Numbered from the stretch's first letter, positions 1 through 5,533 are shown. The stretch is DNA of 9,699 bases from Flavobacteriaceae bacterium UBA3339 (GCA_002360925.1 DERN01000007.1:70025-79723); one strand, 5' to 3'. Notes: generated by a model from the letters alone, not told the origin. Numbers and translations: made by a program.

Positions 1-1
1 A

Positions 2-493
2 CTAACATCAGTTACGATTCCTGATTCGGTTACTCACATTGGAGATTGTGCGTTTGAAAACAACGTAGATATAATTCATTCAAATCATAAAATTAAAATG
101 ATTGATGGAATCGCTACAATAATTCGAAGTAAGAAAAAGCGAGATGAATTTGTAATATTTCAAGGTTCTATTTTTAACACCAAAGAAAAATGCTTTGTTG
201 CTAACAGAGGTAAATTCTTTGCTCACGGAAATAGTTTAAAACAAGCTATTGAAGATGTGAACTTCAAGTTTCTGCAAGAAAACTTTAACCTAGATAAAAT
301 CGTGAAAGAAATTAAAGCCAAACAAACTATTTCTGTTTCTGAATTTAGATTAATTACAGGTGCTTGTAAGTTTGGATGCGAAAGTTTTATGAATCAAAAA
401 GGATTAACTGAAACTGAATATCCGCTTAATAAAGCTTTAGAACTTTTAGAAGGTCAGTTCGGTTGGGAGAAACTAAGTAAACAATTTGTGTAA
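2..493 (+). CDS. Phage protein with a BspA-type leucine-rich repeat, 5'-truncated
   Basis: The reading frame is open from the left edge of the window, so the gene starts upstream; the internal ATG at 98 is not needed as a start. The first visible residues (LTSVTIPDSVTHIGDCAF) match one BspA-type (LRR_5) repeat, a surface-type protein-binding module. After it comes a globular part of about 130 residues with short motifs FFAHGNSLKQAIEDV and FRLITGACKFGCESF. From memory, this kind of C-terminal module recurs in phage and mobile-element proteins of Bacteroidetes and Firmicutes, often behind LRR or similar repeats; its function is unknown to me. The stop codon overlaps the start of the next gene (TAATG), which suggests translational coupling. 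The number of LRR units upstream cannot be seen. I am sure of the gene and the repeat, and unsure of the role, which could be protein binding. Confidence 0.85.
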   Translation, partial: LTSVTIPDSVTHIGDCAFENNVDIIHSNHKIKMIDGIATIIRSKKKRDEFVIFQGSIFNTKEKCFVANRGKFFAHGNSLKQAIEDVNFKFLQENFNLDKIVKEIKAKQTISVSEFRLITGACKFGCESFMNQKGLTETEYPLNKALELLEGQFGWEKLSKQFV

Positions 494-789
494 TGAGAAA
501 ATTTAAGATCATAGAATACTGCACAGGCGATTTTGGAGATTTAGGAAGTCATATTGGCGAAATAGATGCTGAAAACCAAGTTGAAGCAAAGGAGAAATTT
601 AAGCAACAAAACAACATTAAAGATTCTGAAATTGGTTTTTACGGTTTCAATGAAATTAAACTAAAACAAAATTGCAAAGTAAGAAACATCTTCGATATCG
701 ATAAAGCCGTTGAAGATTTTAAAAAACAAATGAGAGAACAAGGATTTAAGGTTGATGTAATAATTGAAGGTTATGAAAAAGATAGATAG
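493..789 (+). CDS. Hypothetical phage protein, 98 residues
   Basis: A small soluble protein that I do not recognise. It begins with a beta-strand-like segment (FKIIEYCTGD), continues through a charged, probably helical middle (VEAKEKFKQQ) and ends with a second helical stretch and a strand (FKVDVIIEGYEKDR). No signal peptide, membrane segment or catalytic motif is visible. Its ATG overlaps the stop of the upstream LRR-containing gene by one base, so the two are probably translated from one mRNA. A strong intrinsic terminator begins seven bases after its stop, which makes this the last gene of its transcription unit. The coding call is supported by the tight junction and by an uninterrupted frame of normal AT-rich codon use. 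Confidence 0.75.
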   Translation: MRKFKIIEYCTGDFGDLGSHIGEIDAENQVEAKEKFKQQNNIKDSEIGFYGFNEIKLKQNCKVRNIFDIDKAVEDFKKQMREQGFKVDVIIEGYEKDR

Positions 790-795
790 ACTAGC

Positions 796-819
796 AACAG
801 CGTTTTTCGCTGTTTTTTT
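796..819 (+). terminator. Intrinsic terminator after the 493-789 gene
   Basis: The stem AACAGCG (796-802) pairs with CGCTGTT (808-814) around a five-T loop, and a T run continues to 819. It ends the LRR-protein unit and separates it from the methyltransferase, which therefore probably has its own promoter in 820-846; no exact TAnnTTTG box is present there. Confidence 0.8.
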
Positions 820-846
820 ATTGTGCAATTTAATTAGGATTTGGGT

Positions 847-2229
847 ATGAACAAACGTATTAGAGTCGGTTCAGACTTTAGTGGTGTCGGCGCATTCAAT
901 CAAGCATTAAGAAGATTAGGAATAGATTATGAAGAAGTTTTTGCGTGTGATATGGATAAATACGCCAGGAAAACCTTTATTCATAATTACGGAGAACCTA
1001 AATACTACCCTACTAATGTTTATGATCGAGAAATACCACTTGAGCCATTAGATATTTACATGACTTCTCCACCATGCCAAGCGTTCAGTTTAGCAGGAAA
1101 ACGCAAAGGAGAAGATAATAATCTAGGAATTTTATTCTACAACTCACACGAGTTTATACAAAAGAATAATCCTCGATTTTTTATTTTCGAAAATGTAAAA
1201 GGCTTACTTTCTGATGACAACGGGAAAACATTTCAACGTTGGATTGATTATCTCGGCGGAAAATCCGTAAACGGAACTCAAACCATGTTTCCGCATGAAG
1301 AAAGCGTGTCGTATCATGTTTACTATTCTGTTTTAAACGCTAAAGACTACGGAGTTCCTCAAAATAGAGAACGTGTTTTTATTATCGGCATTCGTGATGA
1401 TTCAGACAACAACTTCACTTTTCCAAAACCGATTCCGCTTGCAAAAAGACTTAAAGATGTTTTGGAGAATAACGTTGATGAAAAATATTATTTGAGCGAG
1501 AAGATGATTGATGGTTTTGTAAAACATTCTGAGAAACATTCTGAGAGAGGAAACGGATTTAAATTTGAACCCAAAGAACCTAATAATATTGAAGTATCAA
1601 ACGCTGTTACGACAGTTTGCGGAAATAGATTAACCGATACTTTTTTAAAAATTGGTTACATAAATCAAAACACACAAGCTTCACAAGTATTTTCAGAAGA
1701 ATCAGTTTCACAAACTTTATGCGCTGGAACTCATGGTTATGCAAATGGGTACGTTAAAGTAAACTCAGCTACAACAAAAGGTTACGAAACTGCAAGAATT
1801 GGATATGATTCAATAAACTTCGAACATCCAAATTCCAAAACAAGACGAGGACGCGTAGGTGTAGGTGCAGGTCAAACTTTAACTACAAGTCGCAACCAAG
1901 GAGTGGCGTTGTTTAACAATCCAAAAGTAAAATTTCAGCTAACAGGTGGTAAATGGGATAATACGCACGAACAATCTGGGCGCGTTTACGATGAAAACGG
2001 AATTTCCCCAACCATTCACACAATGCAAGGAGGTGATCAAGAGCCGAAAGTAGAAATAGATTACCGAATACGCAAGTTAACCCCTAGAGAATGTTTCTGT
2101 TTAATGGATTTTTCAGATGATTTTGATTTCTCCGTTGTTTCCGATTCGCAGGCTTACAAGCAAGCCGGGAATTCTATCGTCGTAGCCGTATTGGCACAAA
2201 TAATTTCAAAACTAAATTTAAATGCGTAA
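847..2229 (+). CDS. Phage DNA (cytosine-5-)-methyltransferase
   Basis: Transfers a methyl group from S-adenosylmethionine to C5 of cytosine in double-stranded DNA. The family motifs are present in order (numbered from the ATG at 847, 460 residues): motif I, the SAM-binding loop DFSGVGAF near residue 10; motif IV SPPCQ with catalytic Cys77; motif VI ENV with Glu115; motif VIII QNRERVF at 172-178; and motifs IX/X, LTPRECFCLM and QAGNS with Asn442, near the C-terminus. The protein looks intact and active. An in-frame TTG at 841 could add two residues, but the ATG is preferred. The target-recognition region (about 190-405) is long and holds four degenerate internal repeats. No restriction endonuclease gene lies beside it, so it is a solitary enzyme; protection of phage DNA from host restriction is the likely role, by inference. 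The target site cannot be predicted. Confidence 0.96.
   Translation: MNKRIRVGSDFSGVGAFNQALRRLGIDYEEVFACDMDKYARKTFIHNYGEPKYYPTNVYDREIPLEPLDIYMTSPPCQAFSLAGKRKGEDNNLGILFYNSHEFIQKNNPRFFIFENVKGLLSDDNGKTFQRWIDYLGGKSVNGTQTMFPHEESVSYHVYYSVLNAKDYGVPQNRERVFIIGIRDDSDNNFTFPKPIPLAKRLKDVLENNVDEKYYLSEKMIDGFVKHSEKHSERGNGFKFEPKEPNNIEVSNAVTTVCGNRLTDTFLKIGYINQNTQASQVFSEESVSQTLCAGTHGYANGYVKVNSATTKGYETARIGYDSINFEHPNSKTRRGRVGVGAGQTLTTSRNQGVALFNNPKVKFQLTGGKWDNTHEQSGRVYDENGISPTIHTMQGGDQEPKVEIDYRIRKLTPRECFCLMDFSDDFDFSVVSDSQAYKQAGNSIVVAVLAQIISKLNLNA
1522..1545 (+). repeat. Two tandem 12-bp copies inside the methyltransferase gene
   Basis: The unit AAACATTCTGAG occurs twice back to back, giving the peptide KHSEKHSE at the start of the variable target-recognition region. 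It is an in-frame micro-duplication, probably a recent slippage event in a tolerant linker. Confidence 0.75.
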
Positions 2230-2305
2230 AAACAGATTCGATACATACGGCTACTTCTTTGTAGCCTTTGTTGTTTTATTAATAATTATAACTTTTAGTA
2301 AATAA
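2222..2305 (+). CDS. Possible 27-residue membrane peptide
   Basis: An ATG overlaps the methyltransferase stop (ATGCGTAA) and opens a 27-codon frame ending in TAA immediately before the ATG of the single-stranded DNA-binding protein gene. The peptide starts MRKNRFDTYGYF and then has one uninterrupted hydrophobic stretch (FVAFVVLLIIITF) ending in SK, consistent with a single-pass inner-membrane peptide with a positive N-terminus. The fit between the two flanking genes argues for a real gene. Against it, a terminator-like hairpin with a T-rich tail lies inside the frame, and translating a T-rich tail automatically yields Phe, Val and Leu. The membrane look may therefore be accidental. No family is recognised. 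Confidence 0.4.
   Translation: MRKNRFDTYGYFFVAFVVLLIIITFSK
2249..2277 (+). terminator. Probable terminator after the methyltransferase gene
   Basis: The stem GGCTAC (2249-2254) pairs with GTAGCC (2261-2266) around TTCTTT, followed by a T-rich tail (TTTGTTGTTTT). It sits 20 bases after the methyltransferase stop and overlaps the possible 27-residue frame. If it works, the SSB gene needs its own promoter or depends on read-through. Confidence 0.6.
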
Positions 2306-2713
2306 ATGAATAAACAAATATTATCAGGAAACATCGGTAAAGATGCCGAAGTTAAAGACTTTCAAAACGGAAATAGTGTAATAAACTTTTCTGTTGCAGA
2401 TACAAAGAAATGGACGGATAAAAACGGTCAGAAACAAGAAAAAACAAATTGGGTTGAGTGTGTTTGGTATTTAAACAATACGTCAATCGCTCAGTATCTT
2501 AACAAAGGAACAAAGGTTTTAATTGAAGGAGAGCCGACTGCTAGAGCTTATGTAAATCAACAAGGAGAAGCGATTGTAATTAATCAATGTATCGTTCGTA
2601 CTCTAGAATTTATGGGAAGTTCAAATCAGAATCAACAACAGAATTACGGAAATCAGCAAAACGGCTATCAAAACAATAATCAATTTGAACCTGAACAAGA
2701 TTTACCTTTTTAA
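2306..2713 (+). CDS. ssb: Single-stranded DNA-binding protein
   Basis: Coats single-stranded DNA during phage replication and recombination and recruits partner enzymes through its C-terminal tip. Residues 1 to about 108 form the OB-fold: the start (MNKQILSGNIGKDAEVK), the N.SVADTKKW strand and the WVECVWY segment are typical SSB features. Residues of about 109-128 are a flexible Gln/Asn-rich linker. The last residues, EPEQDLPF, are the conserved acidic-hydrophobic tip that binds SSB-interacting proteins. The length of 135 residues is on the short side of normal, as expected for a phage copy. The start is fixed by similarity to the family. An intrinsic terminator follows directly. It probably acts with the RuvC-like resolvase encoded downstream, but no direct link is visible. 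Confidence 0.96.
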   Translation: MNKQILSGNIGKDAEVKDFQNGNSVINFSVADTKKWTDKNGQKQEKTNWVECVWYLNNTSIAQYLNKGTKVLIEGEPTARAYVNQQGEAIVINQCIVRTLEFMGSSNQNQQQNYGNQQNGYQNNNQFEPEQDLPF

Positions 2714-2721
2714 CACTAACC

Positions 2722-2748
2722 AAAGCGACTTTAATAGGTCGCTTTTTA
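2722..2748 (+). terminator. Intrinsic terminator after ssb
   Basis: The stem AAAGCGAC (2722-2729) pairs perfectly with GTCGCTTT (2738-2745) around an eight-base AT-rich loop, with T residues continuing to 2747. It starts eight bases after the ssb stop. The next start codon, at 2759, follows within about a dozen bases. Confidence 0.8.
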
Positions 2749-2758
2749 ATTTGAAAAA

Positions 2759-3163
2759 ATGACAAAAGAAGAAAAAATTAAGGAAGCTTGGGGAGAATAT
2801 TATATCATAGTAAAAAACCAAATAGATAATAATGGTTGGTATAAATATTTTGACCTAAATAATTCTGAAATGAAACGCAAATTATGGCAGTTTGGAAACT
2901 TAGAACTAGAGGAGTTGTCAGATGTTTATTTAATAAGACCGAAATCACTTCAAGGAATAGAAAATAATAACGGTTGGATTAAAATTGAAAGTGAGGAGGA
3001 TTTGCCAAAAGAAGGCAAAGAAGTGCATGTCGTTATTTATGGTGAAACCATTAAAAAGAACTGTTCATTTATTCCTAGCAGAAAGGTGTTCTTTAGGTAT
3101 GGTGATGTTGATAATGTTACCCATTGGAAAGATGTAGAAAAACCAAAACCACCAATTTATTAA
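2759..3163 (+). CDS. Hypothetical phage protein with a DUF551-like C-terminus
   Basis: A soluble protein of 134 residues. The N-terminal part (about 1-65) is acidic and aromatic and is not recognised. The C-terminal half (about 70-134) contains GWIKIESEEDLPKEG, then a strand-rich segment, then VTHWKDVEKPKPPIY. This pattern, a W near the start of the domain with a Leu-Pro turn and an ending of VTHW followed by a proline-rich tail, resembles DUF551-type phage domains; the match is from memory and the biochemical role of that domain is unknown. The start at 2759 is the first ATG after the ssb terminator. The stop is two bases from the ATG of a 32-residue membrane peptide, so the genes from here to 3656 look like one unit. 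Confidence 0.8.
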   Translation: MTKEEKIKEAWGEYYIIVKNQIDNNGWYKYFDLNNSEMKRKLWQFGNLELEELSDVYLIRPKSLQGIENNNGWIKIESEEDLPKEGKEVHVVIYGETIKKNCSFIPSRKVFFRYGDVDNVTHWKDVEKPKPPIY

Positions 3164-3165
3164 TT

Positions 3166-3264
3166 ATGAAAAAACCACTCAAAACATTCATTGCTATTGG
3201 ATTTACAGTAGTATTGATAAAAGCGATTGTTGATATTATTAAAGAATTAATTAGTTTTTTATGA
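3166..3264 (+). CDS. 32-residue single-pass membrane peptide
   Basis: A short frame starts two bases after the preceding stop and overlaps the next gene's start by four bases (ATGA), the usual junction in this block. The peptide starts MKKPLKTFIAIGF, continues through a hydrophobic core (TVVLIKAIVDII) and ends KELISFL. Two lysines next to the initiator Met followed by an apolar helix suggest insertion in the inner membrane, although the lysine and aspartate inside the helix also allow an amphipathic, surface-lying helix. Unlike the two other tiny frames in the window (2222 and 4113), no terminator hairpin overlaps it, so its hydrophobicity is not a by-product of a T tract. No family is recognised; a toxin-like or membrane-modulating phage peptide is possible but unproven. 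Confidence 0.55.
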   Translation: MKKPLKTFIAIGFTVVLIKAIVDIIKELISFL

Positions 3265-3656
3265 CAGCAAATCCAACTGTAAAGGTTTCGGATATTATTT
3301 CGGAAAGAAAGAAATCCAGAGAAGATAAATTGATTCATGCGATTTTATCGGCTCAATTAGCTTTGAATATGAACGAAGATTTAAAAAATTCTGTTCCACG
3401 AGCGTATAAATCAACTTTAAAGAATCGAACAAGCAATTATCTAAACGAACTAATTAAACACGAAAAAGACTTTGATTTGTTTTTCGATAAAGAAGAAAAT
3501 AGCTTGGTTCAAGTTTATGATGTACTGCAAAAATTCGTGGAAGTGATTTCGGTTATTCCTCTTTGGGAAATGGAGAATTTCAACGAAGTAGTAAAAGCGT
3601 ATTTAAAAGACAAAAATTCCATTGAAGGGATTGTGAGAAAGGTTAATAGAAATTAA
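3261..3656 (+). CDS. Hypothetical phage protein, 131 residues
   Basis: A soluble, mostly helical protein that I do not recognise. It opens with KVSDIISERKKSRED, followed by a helix (KLIHAILSAQLALNM), a segment rich in charged residues, and a C-terminal helical half around VYDVLQKFVEVISVIPLWEM. No metal-binding cysteines, nucleotide-binding loop, signal or membrane segment is visible. The ATG overlaps the stop of the 32-residue membrane peptide by four bases, which fixes the start and suggests coupled translation. Codon use and base composition match its neighbours. The general helical, charged make-up would suit a small protein-binding or structural accessory protein, but I see nothing specific enough to name a function. 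Confidence 0.75.
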   Translation: MTANPTVKVSDIISERKKSREDKLIHAILSAQLALNMNEDLKNSVPRAYKSTLKNRTSNYLNELIKHEKDFDLFFDKEENSLVQVYDVLQKFVEVISVIPLWEMENFNEVVKAYLKDKNSIEGIVRKVNRN

Positions 3657-3690
3657 AAAACTTCCCACTTGTAGTAAGTGAATTATATTT

Positions 3691-4092
3691 ATGAAAAAGT
3701 ACATAAAAAAACATTTGAAGACAGAAAAACGAATTGTAAAACTTCTTTATAAGAAAGGTTTTTTAAAAGAAAACCTAAGTGATTTAGGTTGGGAATATCT
3801 CTTAAAAGGTAAAAAAGGTAGAAAACGAAAAGGAAATGTTTACAAATTTAGTGATTGGCTACCAGAAATTCATTTTTATACTCAAGACTATTGGGGCGAA
3901 TATGATTCACACTCTATTATAGATCACTTTGCAGATCTATTATGGTTTGAAAATTCTAAAGAGCAAGATGATTATGGACTGCCTTTAGAAAAACAAATGA
4001 GCGACAAGCAATTAATTAATTATTTAAACTCACTTACTACTAAAGTAAATGATAGTAAAATAAATAAGATTTTAAGAGTTTCGAAAGAATAG
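3691..4092 (+). CDS. Hypothetical phage protein, 133 residues
   Basis: A soluble protein with a very basic N-terminal half (MKKYIKKHLKTEKRIVKLLYKKGF, then KGKKGRKRKGN near residues 40-50) and an aromatic, acidic second half (DWLPEIHFYTQDYWGEYDSHSIIDHFADLLWF). The basic patch could contact nucleic acid, but no known fold is recognised. The start is the first ATG after a 34-base gap from the previous gene. A strong terminator lies 38 bases beyond its stop, so it is probably the last gene of the unit that begins near 2759. The name and function remain open; I am fairly confident it is a real gene. Confidence 0.72.
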   Translation: MKKYIKKHLKTEKRIVKLLYKKGFLKENLSDLGWEYLLKGKKGRKRKGNVYKFSDWLPEIHFYTQDYWGEYDSHSIIDHFADLLWFENSKEQDDYGLPLEKQMSDKQLINYLNSLTTKVNDSKINKILRVSKE

Positions 4093-4112
4093 TACATTAC
4101 AAAAATTGAAAT

Positions 4113-4283
4113 ATGAAAAAATTGTTGTTTACAGTCGTGTTCTTCACGGCTGTTTTTTGTTTCTCAAAGGAACGAAAAGAAATCAGGCAAGGTGTTGATT
4201 TCACACCTCAAAAAAAGGAAGTCAAAAGAATTGAGAGGACAAAAGTAGTGACTAACAAATGTTTTCATGAGTTACGAAATTGA
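4113..4283 (+). CDS. Possible 56-residue secreted or membrane-anchored peptide
   Basis: An ATG at 4113 opens a 56-codon frame ending in TGA at 4281-4283, overlapping the next gene by 17 bases. The N-terminus (MKKLLFTVVFFTAVFCFSKE) looks like a signal peptide or single membrane helix: two lysines, about 14 apolar residues, then a strongly basic tail rich in Lys, Arg and Glu. Cys16 follows AVF, which is a poor lipobox, so lipidation is unlikely. Caution: a near-perfect terminator hairpin with a T tail (4131-4162) lies inside the part that encodes the hydrophobic helix, and a T tract read in frame gives Phe and Val. The frame may be a true gene behind an attenuator or simply an accident around the terminator of the upstream gene. 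Confidence 0.4.
   Translation: MKKLLFTVVFFTAVFCFSKERKEIRQGVDFTPQKKEVKRIERTKVVTNKCFHELRN
4131..4162 (+). terminator. Intrinsic terminator or attenuator
   Basis: A nine-pair stem, ACAGTCGTG (4131-4139) with CACGGCTGT (4145-4153), contains one G-T wobble and a TTCTT loop, and is followed by TTTTTGTTT. It is well placed to end transcription after the gene stopping at 4092. It overlaps a possible 56-residue frame, and the HNH-resolvase genes lie downstream, so it could act as an attenuator for them. Confidence 0.75.
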
Positions 4284-4467
4284 CCTTATCGCAGAATTAG
4301 CAGTATTAAACGGTTATGACTTAAATGATGAAGTTGTAACCGTTTATTCTTTTAATAACGTTGTAAAACGTAGAAAAATGAGTTTTAAAGATAGTTTAAC
4401 GAAGCTTCAATTGAAATTAGATAAAGAACCTAAAACAATTGGGGTTGATTTTAAAATAGAGTTATGA
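4267..4467 (+). CDS. Hypothetical phage protein, 66 residues
   Basis: A small soluble protein that I do not recognise. It has an N-terminal acidic helix (MSYEIDLIAELAVLNGYDL), a short strand pair (VVTVYSFNNVVKRRKM) and a charged helix (FKDSLTKLQLKLDKE). No cysteine motif or membrane segment is visible. Its stop overlaps the ATG of the HNH nuclease gene by four bases (ATGA), the same junction used between the HNH gene and the resolvase gene. The three genes 4267-5242 thus form a translationally coupled set, which suggests a shared role in DNA processing, by context only. It could be a small partner or regulator of the nucleases. Confidence 0.7.
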   Translation: MSYEIDLIAELAVLNGYDLNDEVVTVYSFNNVVKRRKMSFKDSLTKLQLKLDKEPKTIGVDFKIEL

Positions 4468-4820
4468 AACTAACTAAATCAGAACGTCAAATTGTATTTG
4501 AGAAATATAACGGAAAATGCGCCTATTGCGGTTGTGAATTAAAAAAAGGTTGGCACGCTGACCACATTGAGCCAATCGTTAGGAATTGGAAAGACGGAAC
4601 TTGCGAAAAACCCGAGAATCACAAACTAGAAAATTTCAATCCTAGTTGTGCTAGTTGCAACATTCAAAAATCCTCATTGAGTTTAGAGCAATTTAGAAAT
4701 GTTATTTCTCAGTTTATAAATTCTTTAAACGCTTATTCTAATCAATACAAAATCGCCAAGAAATACGGTTTAATTAAAGAAACAGAAATTGAAGTTAAAT
4801 TTTATTTTGAGAAGCTATGA
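4464..4820 (+). CDS. HNH endonuclease
   Basis: A small HNH nuclease of 118 residues, which would cut DNA using a beta-beta-alpha metal fold. The first zinc-binding pair is Cys19-x-x-Cys22 (CAYCG). The catalytic strand is WHADHIEPI with His34 as the likely general base, and the second zinc pair is Cys62-x-x-Cys65 in NPSCASCNIQKSS, where the Asn and Lys complete the family pattern. All key residues are present. The last 45 residues are helical and probably help DNA binding. It overlaps both neighbours by four bases and is followed by a RuvC-like resolvase, so a role in phage DNA recombination or processing is likelier than homing; no split gene or intron is visible. A restriction role with the distant methyltransferase is not supported. 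Confidence 0.9.
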   Translation: MKLTKSERQIVFEKYNGKCAYCGCELKKGWHADHIEPIVRNWKDGTCEKPENHKLENFNPSCASCNIQKSSLSLEQFRNVISQFINSLNAYSNQYKIAKKYGLIKETEIEVKFYFEKL

Positions 4821-5242
4821 TTAATATTGGAATCGATCCTGATTGTGATAAGTCAGGATTTGCACTCATTCACGGAGAACACAAAGAATTATGCACGCTT
4901 ACTTTCTTTGAAATCCTAAAACGATTTAAACAGTTAATCAATCATTACGGAAAAGATAAGATAATCGTGTACATCGAATGTGGATTTTTAAATAAATCAA
5001 ATTGGCATAAGAAAGTAGGACAATCTGCAAACTTAAACGCTAAAATCGGAGAAAGAACCGGAGCGAATTTTGAAGTTGCGAAAAAGCTTTGTGAAATGTG
5101 TGAATATTTAGGATTGAAATATTACCAAATCCGCCCTACTCGACGCAAATTAGACGCTAAATCTTTTCAAGCGATGACTAAAATCACAAAACGAACTAAT
5201 CAGGAAATGAGGGATTCTTATATGTTGATTTTTGGAAGATAA
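4817..5242 (+). CDS. RuvC/RNase H-fold Holliday junction resolvase-like protein
   Basis: Probably resolves branched DNA (Holliday junctions or replication forks) during phage recombination and before packaging. The protein begins with the RNase H-fold first strand INIGIDPDCDKSGFA, where Asp7 is the first metal ligand. Glu54 lies at the end of the IIVYIECGF strand, matching the second acidic position. A conserved central segment (ANLNAKIGERTGANFEVAKKL) follows, and near the end NQEMRDSYMLIFGR contains Asp133, the expected third metal ligand. The length of 141 residues is usual for phage members. The start is fixed by the conserved strand and by a four-base overlap with the HNH gene. The fold and active site are clear; the exact substrate is inferred from the family. 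Confidence 0.88.
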   Translation: MINIGIDPDCDKSGFALIHGEHKELCTLTFFEILKRFKQLINHYGKDKIIVYIECGFLNKSNWHKKVGQSANLNAKIGERTGANFEVAKKLCEMCEYLGLKYYQIRPTRRKLDAKSFQAMTKITKRTNQEMRDSYMLIFGR

Positions 5243-5252
5243 AATTAAAAAC

Positions 5253-5272
5253 ACTTACGGAAATCCGTAAGT
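5253..5272. promoter_or_regulatory. Palindrome: operator or leftward terminator
   Basis: Nine-base arms, ACTTACGGA and TCCGTAAGT, flank two central bases, forming a near-perfect palindrome. It ends 19 bases before the TATATTTG box at 5292, so it would lie just upstream of the -33 region of that promoter, a common place for a repressor or activator site. Read leftwards, it is followed by GTTTTTAATTTT, so it could also stop late transcription coming from the right. There is no T tail on the + side. Confidence 0.55.
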
Positions 5273-5291
5273 AATTCATAACTAACCTAAT

Positions 5292-5299
5292 TATATTTG
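5292..5299 (+). promoter_or_regulatory. Bacteroidetes-type -7 promoter box (TATATTTG)
   Basis: An exact match to the TAnnTTTG consensus, 19 bases before the ATG at 5319, leaving room for a short leader with a start near 5306. No clear TTG is found at the -33 spacing; the palindrome 5253-5272 lies just upstream, so an activator may substitute. It gives the 60-residue gene its own promoter. Confidence 0.5.
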
Positions 5300-5318
5300 A
5301 TTTTAAAAAATAGCAACC

Positions 5319-5501
5319 ATGATAAAAGAATCACAAGAAGTTTTAGAAAAAATCTTTTCTAGCAAACATATTATCGGCAATCCGAGTTATAATCCTAAAA
5401 CGGGTATTTGGCACGTAAAATTTGTAAACGGTCAAGAACTACATGTAAAAGATTTATTAGAAGTTCAAGAAAAGATTGAAGAATTAAGAAAGGGAGTATA
5501 A
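5319..5501 (+). CDS. Hypothetical 60-residue protein at the strand switch
   Basis: A small acidic-basic protein that I do not recognise. It has an N-terminal helix (MIKESQEVLEKIFSSKH), a strand pair with a turn (NPKTGIWHVKFVNGQELHV) and a C-terminal charged helix (LLEVQEKIEELRKG). The helix-hairpin-helix look is compatible with a small DNA- or protein-binding factor, but no family motif supports this. It is the last + gene before the convergent late block, is separated from the resolvase gene by 76 bases, and is preceded by a palindrome and a TATATTTG promoter box, so it is probably a single-gene unit. A hairpin overlaps its stop codon. The gene call is fair; the role is unknown. Confidence 0.65.
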   Translation: MIKESQEVLEKIFSSKHIIGNPSYNPKTGIWHVKFVNGQELHVKDLLEVQEKIEELRKGV

Positions 5502-5511
5502 AAACTCCCTT
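5490..5511. terminator. Hairpin at the convergent junction
   Basis: AAGGGAGT (5490-5497) pairs perfectly with ACTCCCTT (5504-5511) around ATAAAA, covering the stop codon of the + gene. The base after the right arm on the + strand is A, while on the - strand the tail is TCTTAATTCTT. It could stop both the + gene and the leftward late operon, with the leftward function slightly better supported. Confidence 0.55.
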
Positions 5512-5533
5512 AATAGATACCGCCCCTCCTTTT

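Noticed and set aside
98..493. Start of the first gene at the ATG at 98
   Set aside because: The frame is open to base 2 and codes for an LRR repeat upstream of this Met, so the gene begins outside the window.
3117..3338. 73-codon frame on the - strand
   Set aside because: It runs antisense to the end of the DUF551-like gene, the membrane peptide and the start of the next gene, all well supported on the + strand, and has no recognisable motif.
3667..3690. Promoter-like TTG and TATATTTA with a small CACTT/AAGTG hairpin before the gene at 3691
   Set aside because: The spacing between the elements is only 12 bases, the last base of the box is wrong and the box abuts the start codon, so no leader is possible.
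847..4820. Restriction-modification system made of the methyltransferase and the HNH nuclease
   Set aside because: The two genes are more than 2 kb apart in different transcription units, and the HNH gene is coupled to a resolvase instead.
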